Positions 37,060 to 46,123 of a stretch of 64,000 nucleotides of DNA are shown in pieces. The DNA is from Branchiostoma floridae (lineage: Eukaryota > Chordata > Leptocardii > Amphioxiformes > Branchiostomatidae): positions 1,425,724-1,489,723 of the forward strand of contig NC_049992.1 in assembly GCF_000003815.2 (NCBI RefSeq), written 5' to 3'. The translations under genes were made by a program, and so were the position numbers. The notes beneath the pieces were generated by a model. It was given only the letters and a program-made list of their open reading frames with translations. It searched no databases and was not told the origin of the DNA. Position 1 is the first letter of the stretch; the number at the start of each line of letters is the position of its first letter.

Positions 37060-37068
37060 TTTGGAAGT
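27317..37068 (-). CDS. CFAP74: CFAP74 exons 1-10: acidic N-terminus and coiled coil
   Basis: Coding exons in transcript order: 37059-36888 (exon to 37068, with 9 nt of 5'UTR after a CTGTAG acceptor), 36250-36184, 35985-35842, 34565-34467, 34071-33967, 33666-33493, 32778-32668, 32257-32155, 28091-27934, 27449-27317. They encode about 422 residues. The first 60 are Asp/Glu-rich. The rest is Lys/Arg/Glu-rich with heptad-like spacing and aligns with the human coiled-coil part, for example SLKTNITANR against SLKGSISANR. The start is chosen because it is the first in-frame ATG after the acceptor and begins MDPEEEEEYD. The intron after exon 8 is 4.1 kb because of a minisatellite and an inserted LINE. 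Every phase join was checked by hand. Confidence 0.88.
27790..27880 (-). repeat. One near-identical copy of the donor half of CFAP74 exon 9
   Basis: TCACTCTTTCTCCCTCTCAA through CCCCCAGCACGTCCTGT matches exon 27934-28091 over about 87 bases with two or three changes, including the GTGAG donor. A smaller remnant lies at about 27640. Confidence 0.9.
28300..28948 (-). repeat. Seven copies of the donor end of CFAP74 exon 8, with GTGA-rich filler (left part)
   Basis: The unit includes GTGTTACCCTGTTAGCAG, TGATGTTGGTCTTGAGAGAC and AGCAGGGTTCTCA, which is the end of exon 32155-32257 and its donor, then a (GTGA)n/(GAGA)n tract. Units start near 28337, 28439, 28523, 28607, 28693, 28802 and 28913; the last is cut by the LINE. 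Confidence 0.9.
28949..31349 (+). pseudogene. LINE ORF2 remnant: endonuclease (partial) and reverse transcriptase
   Basis: About 800 codons without an internal stop apart from the undefined gap at 30820-30919. An open frame starting in the flanking host repeat is fortuitous; the element-specific sequence begins with NVFSTHRTDKRGGG. Lacking the first part of the endonuclease, it is unlikely to be autonomous. The intact frame suggests a young insertion. Confidence 0.75.
30820..30919. other. Assembly gap, exactly 100 N
   Basis: A round-number gap inside the LINE, most likely a placeholder of unknown true size. The frame happens to continue across it. Confidence 0.97.
31671..32154 (-). repeat. 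Continuation of the CFAP74 exon 8 donor-end array (right part)
   Basis: Four further units (starts near 31736, 31836, 31922, 32027) lead to the exon itself at 32155. Filler is GTGA, GAGA or GGGA repeat. With the part left of the LINE, the array held about 11 copies before the insertion. Confidence 0.9.
32779..33492 (-). repeat. Intron with copies of both edges: exon 7 acceptor (twice) and exon 6 donor (once)
   Basis: GCCATGTGTTCCCTGGAAGG (about 32889) and GCTATGTGCTCCCTGGGAAG (about 33210) copy the exon 7 start GCCATGTGCTCTCTGAGAGG. At 33411-33470 CTCCTCCTCTCGGCCTGCTG copies the exon 6 end with a changed donor. Confidence 0.78.
33667..33880 (-). repeat. (TCAA)n tract and copies of the acceptor side of CFAP74 exon 6
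   Basis: AATC/TCAA repeats (33678-33725) separate exon 6 from a copy GAACCTTCCCCTGCGCAACC through GGTGTACCTACAGGTAAA at 33726-33777. A weaker copy with CAGAGCTTTGGCCAGGGAAT lies at 33847. Confidence 0.8.
34818..35743 (+). mobile_element. Retroposed insertion with poly(A) tail and 30-bp target-site duplication
   Basis: A perfect 30-base direct repeat (starting ATGATCCACTGCTCACTAAG) occurs at 34788-34817 and 35744-35773. Between them is a 926-bp T-rich, AT-rich sequence ending GAATAAAAGGTG plus a poly(A) run, so it was copied from a polyadenylated RNA. Internally there are degenerate 31-33-bp repeats with CCCTGCACAGAA and CCCTAGC.CAAAAAA. No long frame is present. It is either the 3' end of a LINE or a retrocopied transcript. 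Confidence 0.78.
36353..36887 (-). repeat. 104-bp tandem array, five copies of the donor end of CFAP74 exon 1
   Basis: The unit contains CTTACCTTCATCAGACTCCA, TTGCCTGGACTGTCCCACTG, CCCCAGGGGTTCCTCCAGCA and CACATACACCCCTATAAC. The first three are the end of exon 36888-37068 (codons for EEPLGAVGQSRQWMESDE) with its GTAAGG donor. All five copies retain the donor. Confidence 0.92.
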
Positions 37069-37139
37069 CTACAGACAAAAAACATCATTTAGATGTTATG
37101 ATAATGGACTGGTATATTCTGCCTCAGGATCCATACTTA

Positions 37140-37380
37140 ATAGCATGACTCTGTGGCCGAGCAATAAAGCAACCCCGCTGCTTGGCCATCTGGATCCAAT
37201 TCCATGGCCATGGATCTGGACCTAAATCTGATTCCAGGGTCGGCTCAGCTTGGACATGTTGTAAGGGATTGCATCCGTCTTTCGGAAGGGACGTAAAATG
37301 GGGGTTCCGTGTTGGAGGAGGTGCCTCAAGCACGTAAAACAGTCTCAATATTAAGATTGGGTACCTACTGGCGGCAATAA
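37140..37380 (+). mobile_element. Repeat remnant, SINE-like
   Basis: ATCCGTCTTTCGGAAGGGAC and GGAGGAGGTGCCTCAAGCAC are tail-like segments in the CFAP74 5' intron. The assignment is tentative. Confidence 0.3.
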
Positions 37381-37494
37381 TTGCAAGGGTATCGACTGGC
37401 TGTGGTTCAAGTTAAAGATTCAAGGTATTTACACGTACATTCAGATGGCTATCATACATCATGTTAATCTTATATTATATGCCAAAAAGCAAGG

Positions 37495-37735
37495 TACAAA
37501 GAACATTGCAAACCCAGCGACAACAGCTACTCTTCTGCCATTTTCAACCACCTAAAGCACAACCAATGACACTCCTTCAACCTCCAATCCACCGATATCC
37601 TAGACCGCAAACCCCGCTGGTTCGAACGGGGGTCAGAGAGGCTACATATGAGAGAATATACAATCCCACCTTTAACAGGAAAGGGGGTCTACGTGTGGAA
37701 CTATCTGGTACTTGGGATCTGGCACCAGCCCGATA
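37495..37735 (+). pseudogene. Degraded Penelope-like element, C-terminal end of GIY-YIG region
   Basis: Across two frames one reads DILDRKPRWFERG then GVREATYER..NPTFNRKGG, resembling the conserved C-terminal motif (ILDR..RWFERGV.EA followed by PSLNR.GG) that I recall from Penelope-like elements. A frameshift after WFERG and a stop upstream show decay. It lies in the intron between the non-coding and first coding exon of CFAP74. Confidence 0.45.
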
Positions 37736-38126
37736 AAAAAACGGCCCCGAGAAAAGGCGCAAAACCAGCCAGAGCCTAACCTCTGCTTGGAGATGAAAAT
37801 TATTACGTTTTCTGCCGGGCGGGCTTCTCTGACAGGCAGACAGCCTGTGTTCGCTATCTGTAGATGTTAATGTGGGAGACTGTAGACTCATGTACACCTT
37901 GTGTACACGGTTGGCAAAGAAGTCATGCACCCAGAAAACGTCACTATCTCCCAAAATTTTCAATAAATCACTCCCCCCCCAACCCTCCGTGACCATGTAT
38001 GTATACAGATGACATGACAGCCCATCGGTTCAACACGGAAAATAGTCCGAGTCACGCTTGTAAAAAAGACCATAAGTCTAGAATTCACACGGATGTCTTC
38101 TATCAAATCTAAAGAATCGTTCCTAC

Positions 38127-38230
38127 CTTAGGTTAGTTGCAGTTTCTGAATACAGAAACGATAATTCCCGATCTACGATCAATCACGGACTGAAGTTGTT
38201 GTTTTGTCCGCCATGTTCGTAGCAACATGG
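38127..38230 (-). other. CFAP74: CFAP74 5' non-coding exon (donor placed, transcription start approximate)
   Basis: On the minus strand a GTAGGAACG donor follows base 38127. It can splice to the acceptor at 37068, nine bases before the CFAP74 start codon. The upstream end is only estimated from promoter-like motifs around 38.21-38.24 kb. No long coding frame crosses the exon. Confidence 0.45.
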
Positions 38231-38240
38231 GTCACGTGAC
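38205..38240 (-). promoter_or_regulatory. Candidate CFAP74 promoter: YY1-like, X-box-like and E-box motifs
   Basis: Bases 38209-38217 read CCGCCATGT, a YY1-type core often found near start sites. Bases 38215-38226 read GTTCGTAGCAAC, an imperfect RFX X-box: one half-site matches the RGYAAC rule well and the other is weak. Bases 38231-38240 are the palindrome GTCACGTGAC. RFX control of ciliary genes is established generally; its use here is inferred from position alone. Confidence 0.35.
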
Positions 38241-39841
38241 TGCTCTTGTTCCCAGAGTCGCCAGTGCGACTTCAGAATAGCGCCTCTAGCGACTTTTACC
38301 ATATCTGCAGATGATATGAAACTCAATGGATGTCTGATAATGTAATCGAACATTACACAATGCGAAAACAACTTCCACATTTCTTAAGTACCAAGTTATC
38401 GAAAATAATAGGTGACCGACTGCCTAAAACTACAAAATAACCCGATTACATGTGAATGTTTTTTATGTACGTTTTGTAAAGATGTCTACGCGTTCGTCTG
38501 AGAGCTGCCAAGGCGGACTCAGTGTGAAGAAATGTTTCATTGACAATATATAACGCAAACTACAATACAACAGAAAATACTTGGTTGCGTACTATATCCT
38601 ATATGAATTCGTTCTTTCTATGTGGCGTCTTGATAGTAAGTTATTAACTTGAGTGTCGCGCCATATAACTACTAGTATTGTAAATTTGTAATTGTCTTTG
38701 TCTACATGCAAATGATGAAATGTAGTCAGCCAAAATTGCAAGATCACCCAAAAACTGTTAACAACCTGGTTTTGAATTTGTTAACATTATAACTTCGCGT
38801 ATTTTAATGACGCAATCTCAAGCTCCTTTGACACAGTAAAACTACAGCGACTTCTAAAACTATAACGTTACATGCAAACGAACTCATACATTGCACACAA
38901 TGACTTAACCCAACGGTTACATAACTTATCCATCTACGAAGGTCAGTTTCTTTATACCGTATTCCAAATGCGAGACGAGATTGTTATCGATAATATTTTG
39001 TTGTTCTGTATGTAGCCCCGTAGTACTATTGTCTGTATAGCTATTAGTCATTGTTGTTGGTTGCCATACATTGTACCTTGTGCGATCTAAACGATCGGCA
39101 ATAAAAATTCATTCATTCATTCATTCATTCATTCATTCATTCATTCATTCATTCATTCATTCATTCATTCATTCATTCATTCATTCATTCATTCATTCAT
39201 TCATTCATTCATTCACTCATTCATTCATTCATTCATTCATAAACGTTACATGAGTATGAATAAATCAACATGCTAAGTTTAGCGTATGATCTAACACAAA
39301 CAGCTGACTTAGCCGCACTATGTAAACTGCCCAGGTTATACACACGCCAACCTGCCGCGGTGTTTGCCTAACATTCTACAGCCGCTTGTTTTTCTGACCT
39401 TTGTCGGGGGAGAGATTCGTTCAAAGTCCTCCTGATCTGACCTAACGGTTAGAACTACTGAAGGGTGGGTGAGCCTATCACAAAAGAGGGGGTGACTCGA
39501 AAATGACAGTTCCAATTATACCACACGAAGACATATACTGTCTATATTTGATGTCTATAACTATGTTCATTATTAATTCTAAAGTGTTCACTGGGTTGAA
39601 TGTAGTGCAAACAAACATAGCTGCATGTAACTTTATGATGGAGAGCTGTCCACCCCTTTGTCTGTGTGGAACGGTCCAAATTGTTGGCAAAGTTTTCTGG
39701 CTATGGTAAAGAACCGCTGATATGTGCCTCAGACGGGAAATAGCAGCGCATAGCGTTTGGCATGACACCACAAAGTTCTGTAACGTTACCTACATGTGTA
39801 ACCGTTCATGTCTTTCTGAAACCTGACCCCCAGCAGCCATC
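38241..39841. other. Intergenic space between CFAP74 (-) and the RING gene (+)
   Basis: It contains a SINE tail fragment (38619-38667, TAAGTTATTAACTTGAGTG) and a LINE 3' end with an ATTC tail at about 39000-39240. The two genes are divergently transcribed over about 1.6 kb. No further gene is seen. Confidence 0.5.
39000..39240 (+). mobile_element. LINE 3' end followed by an (ATTC)n tail of about 140 bp
   Basis: TTGTACCTTGTGCGATCTAA then CGGCAATAAAAATTCATTC runs into more than 30 ATTC units. This form is typical of CR1/Jockey-type 3' tails expanded to a microsatellite. Confidence 0.6.
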
Positions 39842-41229
39842 ATGCCACGACATAGACTAGGCCACATAGCGGTACGTATAACGTTACGTGTGTTAGGCTA
39901 GTCTGCTTACAAAGGTAACTTCGTATTGTTTGTATTCTAATGTATGTTATTGTGTATTTAATGTTGAAGAAACCTATTCCTTTGCTTTAGCCTTTAAGTG
40001 TTGTTACCTACATGATAACCTCCATAAAGGAGGTATTGTTTTCGGTGTCTCACTGTGTCTGTCTATGTGTCTGGATTTACATCTATTTTGGCAATTGCAA
40101 GCATGTCTCAATTTAAGCGATGAAGCTGTGTGTTGATAGTTTTCATATTTCGTATGCGCAAAAACACATTTCAATATTGATTTAGGGCAAGTTCCTAGTG
40201 GCTTTCCTCGTTTTGTATTCCTTATTTACGCTTTACACGATTGTCTAACCAACAAAAGTTGTAGGTAGTAGCTATGTGACCTCAATCTGTACAAGCGTGA
40301 TGTTTTATCACGTCAGCTGTTCCGAGACTGCCTACAGGATTGAAGAGTCTTCCTGTTTGGTCTGATAGCGACGCCTATATCGCAGGTTCCTTGGCTAATC
40401 TGTGCTATTTTCTTATTACAAATCAGTTTTTCGGCCTTTCCGTGAAAACGGTTACATCTTAAATCATGATAAGTAGTAACAACGGCAAAAGGACAGAAAA
40501 ATTCCATCCAAGAAGCCTGCTATATATAGGAAGGTTAGTGTTAGGTTTTGGCTTCCTGTGTCATAAATTGTTGTGAGAGAAAGTCGCAGGCTGAGCCGGC
40601 CTAAGGACGTGGTCGGTCTCTGCAGACCTTGTCTGGCAAGGACGTGATGTTTGGAACTCTCTGTTTTACGTGACTCGCATGTCATGTAAACACGACAGTC
40701 GTGCCAACTGACGAGGCGATGTCTCTGGCTTTGGTCATGACGTGTGTGATTTTAAGTTAACGCTGGTTCAGTTGTATTGTAACGGAAAAGGTTGTAGTAG
40801 TAGTCCACTGTGTCCTGCTGCTGCAGTGGTCTTGACAAAGGTTGTACTAGTGACAAATTAGTTATCATCGGTCGGACACTACAGTACTCAAGTGTTCCAT
40901 AGTTCCAAGAGCCTCAGAAACCTTACAATTTTGACTTTTCACATCTGCTTCGAAATAAGCCTTAACCCAGGTATAACATTACAATCAATATGCCGGCTTG
41001 TTGACTCGTGGGAGGTCAACTGTGGGTCAGAGTCCGTACGTACGTGTTCCAAGTATGACGTAATGAGCTGTAGTCGCCGGCTTATCATCATTGACCTTGG
41101 ACTTTTACCTTGGCGGTGCGCTGGCGGGAATCGCTCCCTCGCTATAGCTCAACATGTGTGTCCAGGACGATTAGCGGTGTACAATATATATATTTTTTTG
41201 TATTGCGGCTAATGGAAAAAGAAAGCATT

Positions 41230-41265
<36 letters not shown>

Positions 41266-43202
41266 CCTCTCTCCCTCTCTCCCTCTCTCCCTCTCTCCCT
41301 CTCTTCAAACATGCTCCTTCCTGCTATATACAAAGCTTTTACATATTCAAGCTAAAGACTAACGGGCACAAACTTTGCGGTGCTGCAGTACCATCACGGA
41401 TGACTAGTCAGTATCGAAACAAAGTTGCCGAATACTCTTTTTGTTACATGTTCCCACACAGACAGCCCTTGGTAAAGCTGGTGTGTTTGTCGGTATCCTG
41501 ACCTACTCTGCCGTGCAGCTATGTGCCCAGATCCTCCCCCTGTCGGCCTTACAGTCCTACCTCCACGCTACAGACGCCAGTCTCGTGTCTCTGCTGTTGA
41601 GGCTGGGACAGAACACAGTCACGTTGTGCGCATGCGTCAGCGCCTCTGTGTGCGTCAGGATCGTGCTAGCAGTCTGCTTCGGCGTTACCAGGTCCGTTTG
41701 TTTATTGTTTGTTTATTTATTTTTGTTTATTTGCATATAGATCCATGCTGGTTCCATTCTACGTCTGATATGCACGCGTGCATAATGTTTCGTCCGCAAA
41801 GTTTTCCACCATTCTGTAAATCATACAAAGCTGATGCAAAATGAGGAAATGTGTGTTATGAATTGCAATTATCGGACAAACTCAAACAAGGACACGGTTT
41901 GGCAGAAAAAAGGAAAAAGTTTAATCAAGAAAAACTTTTTCGGAGAAAAACACAGCACTAATACTACTTAAACAACTATAATAAAATTCTTAACCTTCAA
42001 TAACATTTGGCGGAGAAAAGGGGTGGTGGAGGGTGAAAAGGGAGAGCAGAGGAAAAGCGTGCGACCCGCCTGCCCAGCAAACTACGAGTGACGTCACTCT
42101 CACGTGTTCCGGGTCAAAGGGCAAACGGGCCGCGCAAAAACAGATACAGTTTGCGATCAATTAATAAAAATTACAAAATGAAATTTTTCTCACATTAATA
42201 GTCGAAAACGGATACTAAGTGTCGCAGAATGCCAAAGTCTACTCCAGAATCACAAAAAAAACAGAAGATGAAGAATGTATTGTTCGGTATATCATACTCT
42301 GTTTAGTCATTTGTTCTGACGATTAAAATTTCACGATGAAGGCAACTTTTTCCCTATTTGTAACATAATACGTCAAATAGCAGTTACTCAAGCAACTGCA
42401 TATGGTTGGGGAACGGCCAGACGTTTCAGATAGCAGACACTATCTTATACCTTATCTTGTTACCTGTATATCTAACCTTCAGAGACGTAACTCATAACAA
42501 TGTCTTTAAATTATCACCAGGTTCTTAGTGGACGTCTTGGCGACAGTCTGGTTCTTCTTCGCGGCCGCCAAGGAGTCTCTCCTCAGCGGGGTTCTAAGAC
42601 GTTTCCGAAGGAACGCGGCGTTCTTCAACTCGTACCTAGAAAACTGTGTTTACTTCCGCCGGTTTGTGACAAGACCCGGTCCGACACGTGACGACACCGA
42701 CAGCGAGGAGGACACGAGCGGGAGTGAAGACGAGATGTTGTTCGGGAGCGACGCGCCGGTTCTCTCGGAAAGACGTCCGTTCCGAGGACGAACTTTCCTC
42801 ATGCTGTTCTTCGGCGTTCCCATGGTGATGATGTGGGCGCTCCTCCTCATCCTGCCCAGCATCAGGACCGGGCTGCGCAGGAGGATCAGGAACGTAGAAA
42901 CTAGTCACAGATTCGCGACCACACATTCCGAACGACAACCAACCCGTGGCGCGGAAGAACTGAGATTTACTACACAGAAAACACAAACACGTCCCGAACT
43001 GTGTAAAAAGGCACCGGGGAGAGGGAAGAGAGAGCGGTGCGCGGTGTGTTTGCACAGGAAGAGTCGTGTGCGGCTGGTTCCGTGCGGGCATGACAGACTG
43101 TGCGAGAGGTGCGCTACCAGAATCATGGACCCGGACTACCAGTACTCGGGTATATGTCCGCTGTGCAGGACTAGTGTGGAGGAAGTGGTGACAGGAAAAT
43201 AA
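39842..43202 (+). CDS. Multi-pass membrane RING-finger protein, RNF26-like (3 exons, about 313 aa)
   Basis: Exons 39842-39871 (start exon, tentative), 41462-41691 and 42521-43202. Donor/acceptor pairs GCG|GTACGT...CACAG|ACA and ACCAG|GTCCG...ACCAG|GTT have matching phases and total 942 nt. The predicted protein has hydrophobic spans near residues 15-37 and 60-105, an acidic Ser/Asp stretch (TDSEEDTSGSEDE), a further span FLMLFFGVPMVMMWALLLIL, and a C-terminal C3HC4 RING (CAVC...PCGH...CERC...CPLC) ending ten residues before the stop. RING spacing and topology resemble RNF26, an endoplasmic-reticulum E3 ligase; orthology is not shown, and there are fewer membrane spans than in RNF26. E3 activity is inferred from the RING. 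AATAAA overlaps the stop codon (43198-43203). If the start exon is wrong, exons 2 and 3 still stand. Confidence 0.8.
39872..42520. other. Introns of the RING gene
   Basis: The first intron holds a CT-repeat (41225-41305). The second contains AT-rich sequence and a decayed hammerhead-family repeat at 42375-42490 on the minus strand. No other exon is required by phase. Confidence 0.5.
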
Positions 43203-43238
43203 AATCCTCAACCTCCAACATAAGAAATTTCCCCACCA

Positions 43239-43875
43239 CTGACGAGAGGTGCGCTACCAGAATCATGGACACGGACTACCAGTACTCGGGGATCTGTCCG
43301 CTGTGCAGGACTAGTGTGGAGGAAGTGGTGACAGGAAAATAAAATCCTCAACCTCCAACATGTTACATGAGAAATTTCTCTATCACTGACGAGAGGTGCA
43401 CTACAAGGAACATGAACCTGAACTACCGATGCTGGTACTCGGGTATCTGTCCGCTGTGTAGGACGAGTGTGGCAGAAGTGGTGACAGGGCAGTCTCAATC
43501 TCCAACGTAAAAGGACAGAACGTTGAGAAGCTCCACCTGGCGGATTTTTGACTATGCGAGAGGCGTGCCTTTAGGCCTACGTCACATGTACAACATGCCA
43601 AACCGGGGCCCGGCCGACCAGCTTTCGGGAACGAAAAATATGACATAAAAGACACCAAACTAAGAGAAGACGTAAAGAGAATAGTCGTAGGCATTATTTG
43701 TGTTTTTTTCATGCACACATTTCGGTTTTAATTTTCACAAGCAGCCCGGCCGGGCCCCGGTTTGGAAATGTGACGTTAGCCTAATAAGGATCATGGAGCC
43801 GAACTATCATGTGTACTTGGGTATCTGTGCACCGTGTAGGAGTAATGTGGAATGAGTGATGACTGGAAAATAAGC
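43239..43875 (+). repeat. Three decaying copies of the 3' coding end of the RING gene
   Basis: GACGAGAGGTGCGCTACCAG through GTGGTGACAGGAAAATAAAA, the last about 100 bases of the coding region with stop and AATAAA, is repeated at 43241-43345 with few changes. It recurs at 43389-43500 with more changes and at about 43788-43872 strongly decayed. None has an upstream RING half, so they are not genes. Confidence 0.9.
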
Positions 43876-44828
43876 GCAAATGCAGGAAATGTCGAACACG
43901 TTTAGCTCGAGGGAAATCCGTGAATAGTTGAGTTGCTCTTGCCCTGGTCTTGACGGAGAAGACAGGTGTAAAGTACAGACAGGTGTATTGATTTGTTGTC
44001 ACAGTTATTCTAGTGAGACAAAAAAAGAGTGATGGATGTCAATCGAAACGCCCGGAAGCATAAAAATCTCCGAATTTTAATGTCAACTCCTTAGTTAAAC
44101 TACAGGTATCACAATGAAGCTTGCCACATATACGTTCATACAATTTAGGTCGAGGAGTGCAATTTTTGCTTTCGTATATGACAGATGATATGTCAACGGA
44201 CAACTTAGCTCTATTCGCCAAATCCAAAGCGTCGTTGCAAAGGCTGCTATAACGAGGACGTGATACGTAAACATACTACTGATGTATCCAAATTGTTGCA
44301 TTCTACTTTTAATGATAGATGAGTGTACTTGTCTTTTATGTATACAAATCTGCTAGAATGTAGTTAACATTATTTGTTACTTGGCATCAATCATTGTCAA
44401 TTTCAAGTCATATAGTCACTGCAATAAAATAATGTGCAATACCTATAAATAAAGATGACGATATAGTGATACTATCATAAAGAACTATTGATATAATAAA
44501 CATAGACAACAACTCTCATCTACTCTAATAAATGAGTTTCGTTCTTGTATAAGGTTAGGCGTATAGTTACGTCTTAATACTCCTCTCTTTTCGCCTCTCT
44601 TTCTTCCCATCTCCCTAACTAGATCTTTATTTGCCCTCTCCTCTCTCTCTCTCTCCCTCCCTTTCTCTCTCTCCCTCCCTTTCTCTCCCTCCCTCCCTCT
44701 CTCTCCCTCACTCACTCTCATGCGCGCTCTCTCCCTCTCTCACTCACTCACTCTCACTCTCATGCGCTCTTTCCCTCTCTCTCTCTCTCTTTCCCCCCTC
44801 TCTCTCTCTCACTCACTCTCACGCGCTC

Positions 44829-44874
<46 letters not shown>

Positions 44875-44959
44875 TCACTCTCATGCGCGCTCTCTCTCTC
44901 TTTCTAGCTCTCTCGGCATCCCCCTCTCTCCTCCCTCGTTCTCTCTATCTCTCCCCCTC
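43876..44959. other. Interval with possible Penelope-like remnant and a large CT-repeat tract
   Basis: At 44005-44230 (minus) a 62-residue frame with CGKLHCDTCSLTKE and SGRFD resembles the segment at 14776-14982 (SGRFEQHPSLF); a Penelope-like origin is possible but weak. From about 44640 to 44960 the plus strand is CTCTCT/CCCTCC-rich with CACTCACTCTCATGCGCGCT repeats. Confidence 0.45.
44626..44631 (-). terminator. Candidate poly(A) signal for gene A
   Basis: AATAAA on the minus strand about 330 bases after the stop codon of the 44960-46123 gene, beyond a CT-rich 3'UTR. Confidence 0.3.
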
Positions 44960-46123
44960 TTATTTATCCCCATCCCGATGCCTGGCCAGCACACATATAA
45001 ACCCCACAAACCCCACCAGCGCAATGATCCCGATATACGCCATGGCCTTGTCAATAACCGGCTCTAACTCTGGGTACGTGGTGTTCACGTGGATGAAAAC
45101 GAGGCAGGGCCTGCCCCAAACAGACTCGTGCCCAGGGTACCATGCAGATCTGTTGTACACGCCTCCAATAGAGTATGTGAAGTCCTGTATGTCCCGGATG
45201 TGGCAATGAAGTTTGTAATCCGTTTGGTTGTTGAGAGTTTCGGATACACAAACGCTAGTGATGGGAGTGCGCATGTGCATAACTCGTTTCCAGTACTTCT
45301 TTCTCTCGCTCGGTGCACTCTGGGTAATGTCGCAAGTGACGTCACGTGATGGTGAACCGTCCACGCATGCGTAGTCTGCTCTGTGCTGGGTGTTGTAAAA
45401 GCAAGAAATGTTGAGATGGCAACAAAACGTTGGGCAAAACTGCGATGAAATCTTGTCAGCGCTGTTGAAAAGCGTGTGTGACTGGCCCATAGCTTTGCTA
45501 GTCGTAGCGTAAAATTGTGTGCTAAAAAGGCCTTCATTCTTTGCAGGCTTTTGAGCTGCCTGTGTTGCGTTTGGGACACTAATATTCAGCATCTTTTGTC
45601 TTCCGTGGATGGCTCCGTTAGCGTGCAGTATGGCGTGCCCTGCAGTACCGTCCCCTGCCGCGTGGATGGCTCCGTTAGCGTGCCGTATGGTGTGCCCTGC
45701 AGTACCGTCCCCTGCCGCGTGGATGGCTCCGTTAGCGTGCCGTATGGCATGTCCTGCAGTACCGTCCCCTGCCGCGTGGGTGGCTCCGTTAGCGTGCCGT
45801 ATGACGTGCCCTGCAGTACCGTCCCCTGCCGCGTGGGTGGCTCCGTTTGCGTGCCGTATGACGTGCCCTGCAGTACCGTCCCTCGCCGCGTGGGTGGCTC
45901 CGTTTGCGTGCCGTATGGCATACCTTGCAGTACCGTCCCCTGCCGCGTGGGTGGCTCCGTTAGCGTGCCGTATGGTGTGTCCTGCAGTACCGTCCCCTGC
46001 CGCGTGGATGGCTCCGTTTGCGTGCCGTATAGCGTGCCTTGCAGTACCGTCCCTTGCCGCGTGAGCGCCCACAAAGCTTGAGTGGACGACGACAAAGGCG
46101 AACATTTGGAACATGCGAGTCAT
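44960..46123 (-). CDS. Gene A: repeat-bearing, Cys-rich, single-pass membrane protein (387 aa), unrecognised family
   Basis: Single-exon frame. Residues 1-20 (MTRMFQMFAFVVVHSSFVGA) form a signal peptide. Eight 19-residue repeats of the type HAAGDGTAGHAIRHANGAI follow. Next is a linker, then a Cys-rich ectodomain (FCPTFCCHLNISCFY, YACVDG, TCDITQ, VCVSE, LHCHIRDIQDFTYS, RPCLVFIHVNTT) with several N-glycosylation sequons. The membrane span is AYIGIIALVGFVGFICVLA and the cytoplasmic tail is very short (RHRDGDK). The C-terminal half aligns with gene B at 60802-61759, including cysteines, CHI..(I/V).DFT and the position of the membrane span. I do not recognise the family. Function is unknown; cell-surface location is inferred. 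Confidence 0.78.
   Translation of the reverse strand: MTRMFQMFAFVVVHSSFVGAHAARDGTARHAIRHANGAIHAAGDGTAGHTIRHANGATHAAGDGTARYAIRHANGATHAARDGTAGHVIRHANGATHAAGDGTAGHVIRHANGATHAAGDGTAGHAIRHANGAIHAAGDGTAGHTIRHANGAIHAAGDGTAGHAILHANGAIHGRQKMLNISVPNATQAAQKPAKNEGLFSTQFYATTSKAMGQSHTLFNSADKISSQFCPTFCCHLNISCFYNTQHRADYACVDGSPSRDVTCDITQSAPSERKKYWKRVMHMRTPITSVCVSETLNNQTDYKLHCHIRDIQDFTYSIGGVYNRSAWYPGHESVWGRPCLVFIHVNTTYPELEPVIDKAMAYIGIIALVGFVGFICVLARHRDGDK
45607..46063 (-). repeat. 57-bp coding minisatellite, eight units
   Basis: The plus-strand unit GGATGGCTCCGTTAGCGTGC plus CGTATGGCGTGCCCTGCAGT continues to the next unit after 57 bases. The length is a multiple of three, so the gene A frame and other frames all stay open. 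Changes between units are scattered single bases. Confidence 0.92.

Noticed and set aside
36458..37225. 255-codon plus-strand open frame with repeated PSSDSIHCLDCPTAPRG
   Set aside because: It is the antisense of the exon 1 donor-end array of CFAP74; the 104-bp unit produces the repetition.
42636..43211. 191-codon minus-strand frame opposite the RING exon
   Set aside because: Antisense shadow of the GC-rich RING coding exon; no domain.
43239..43345. Second RING gene downstream
   Set aside because: Only the last third of the RING is present, with no upstream half or start.
44631..45209. 192-codon Leu/Ser-rich plus-strand frame
   Set aside because: Translation of a CT-repeat tract running antisense into gene A.
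45515..46081. 188-codon plus-strand frame (and a 169-codon minus frame, 45586-46095) over the 57-bp repeats
   Set aside because: Only the repeat keeps them open. They lack a signal peptide, membrane span or conserved domain, unlike the gene A frame.
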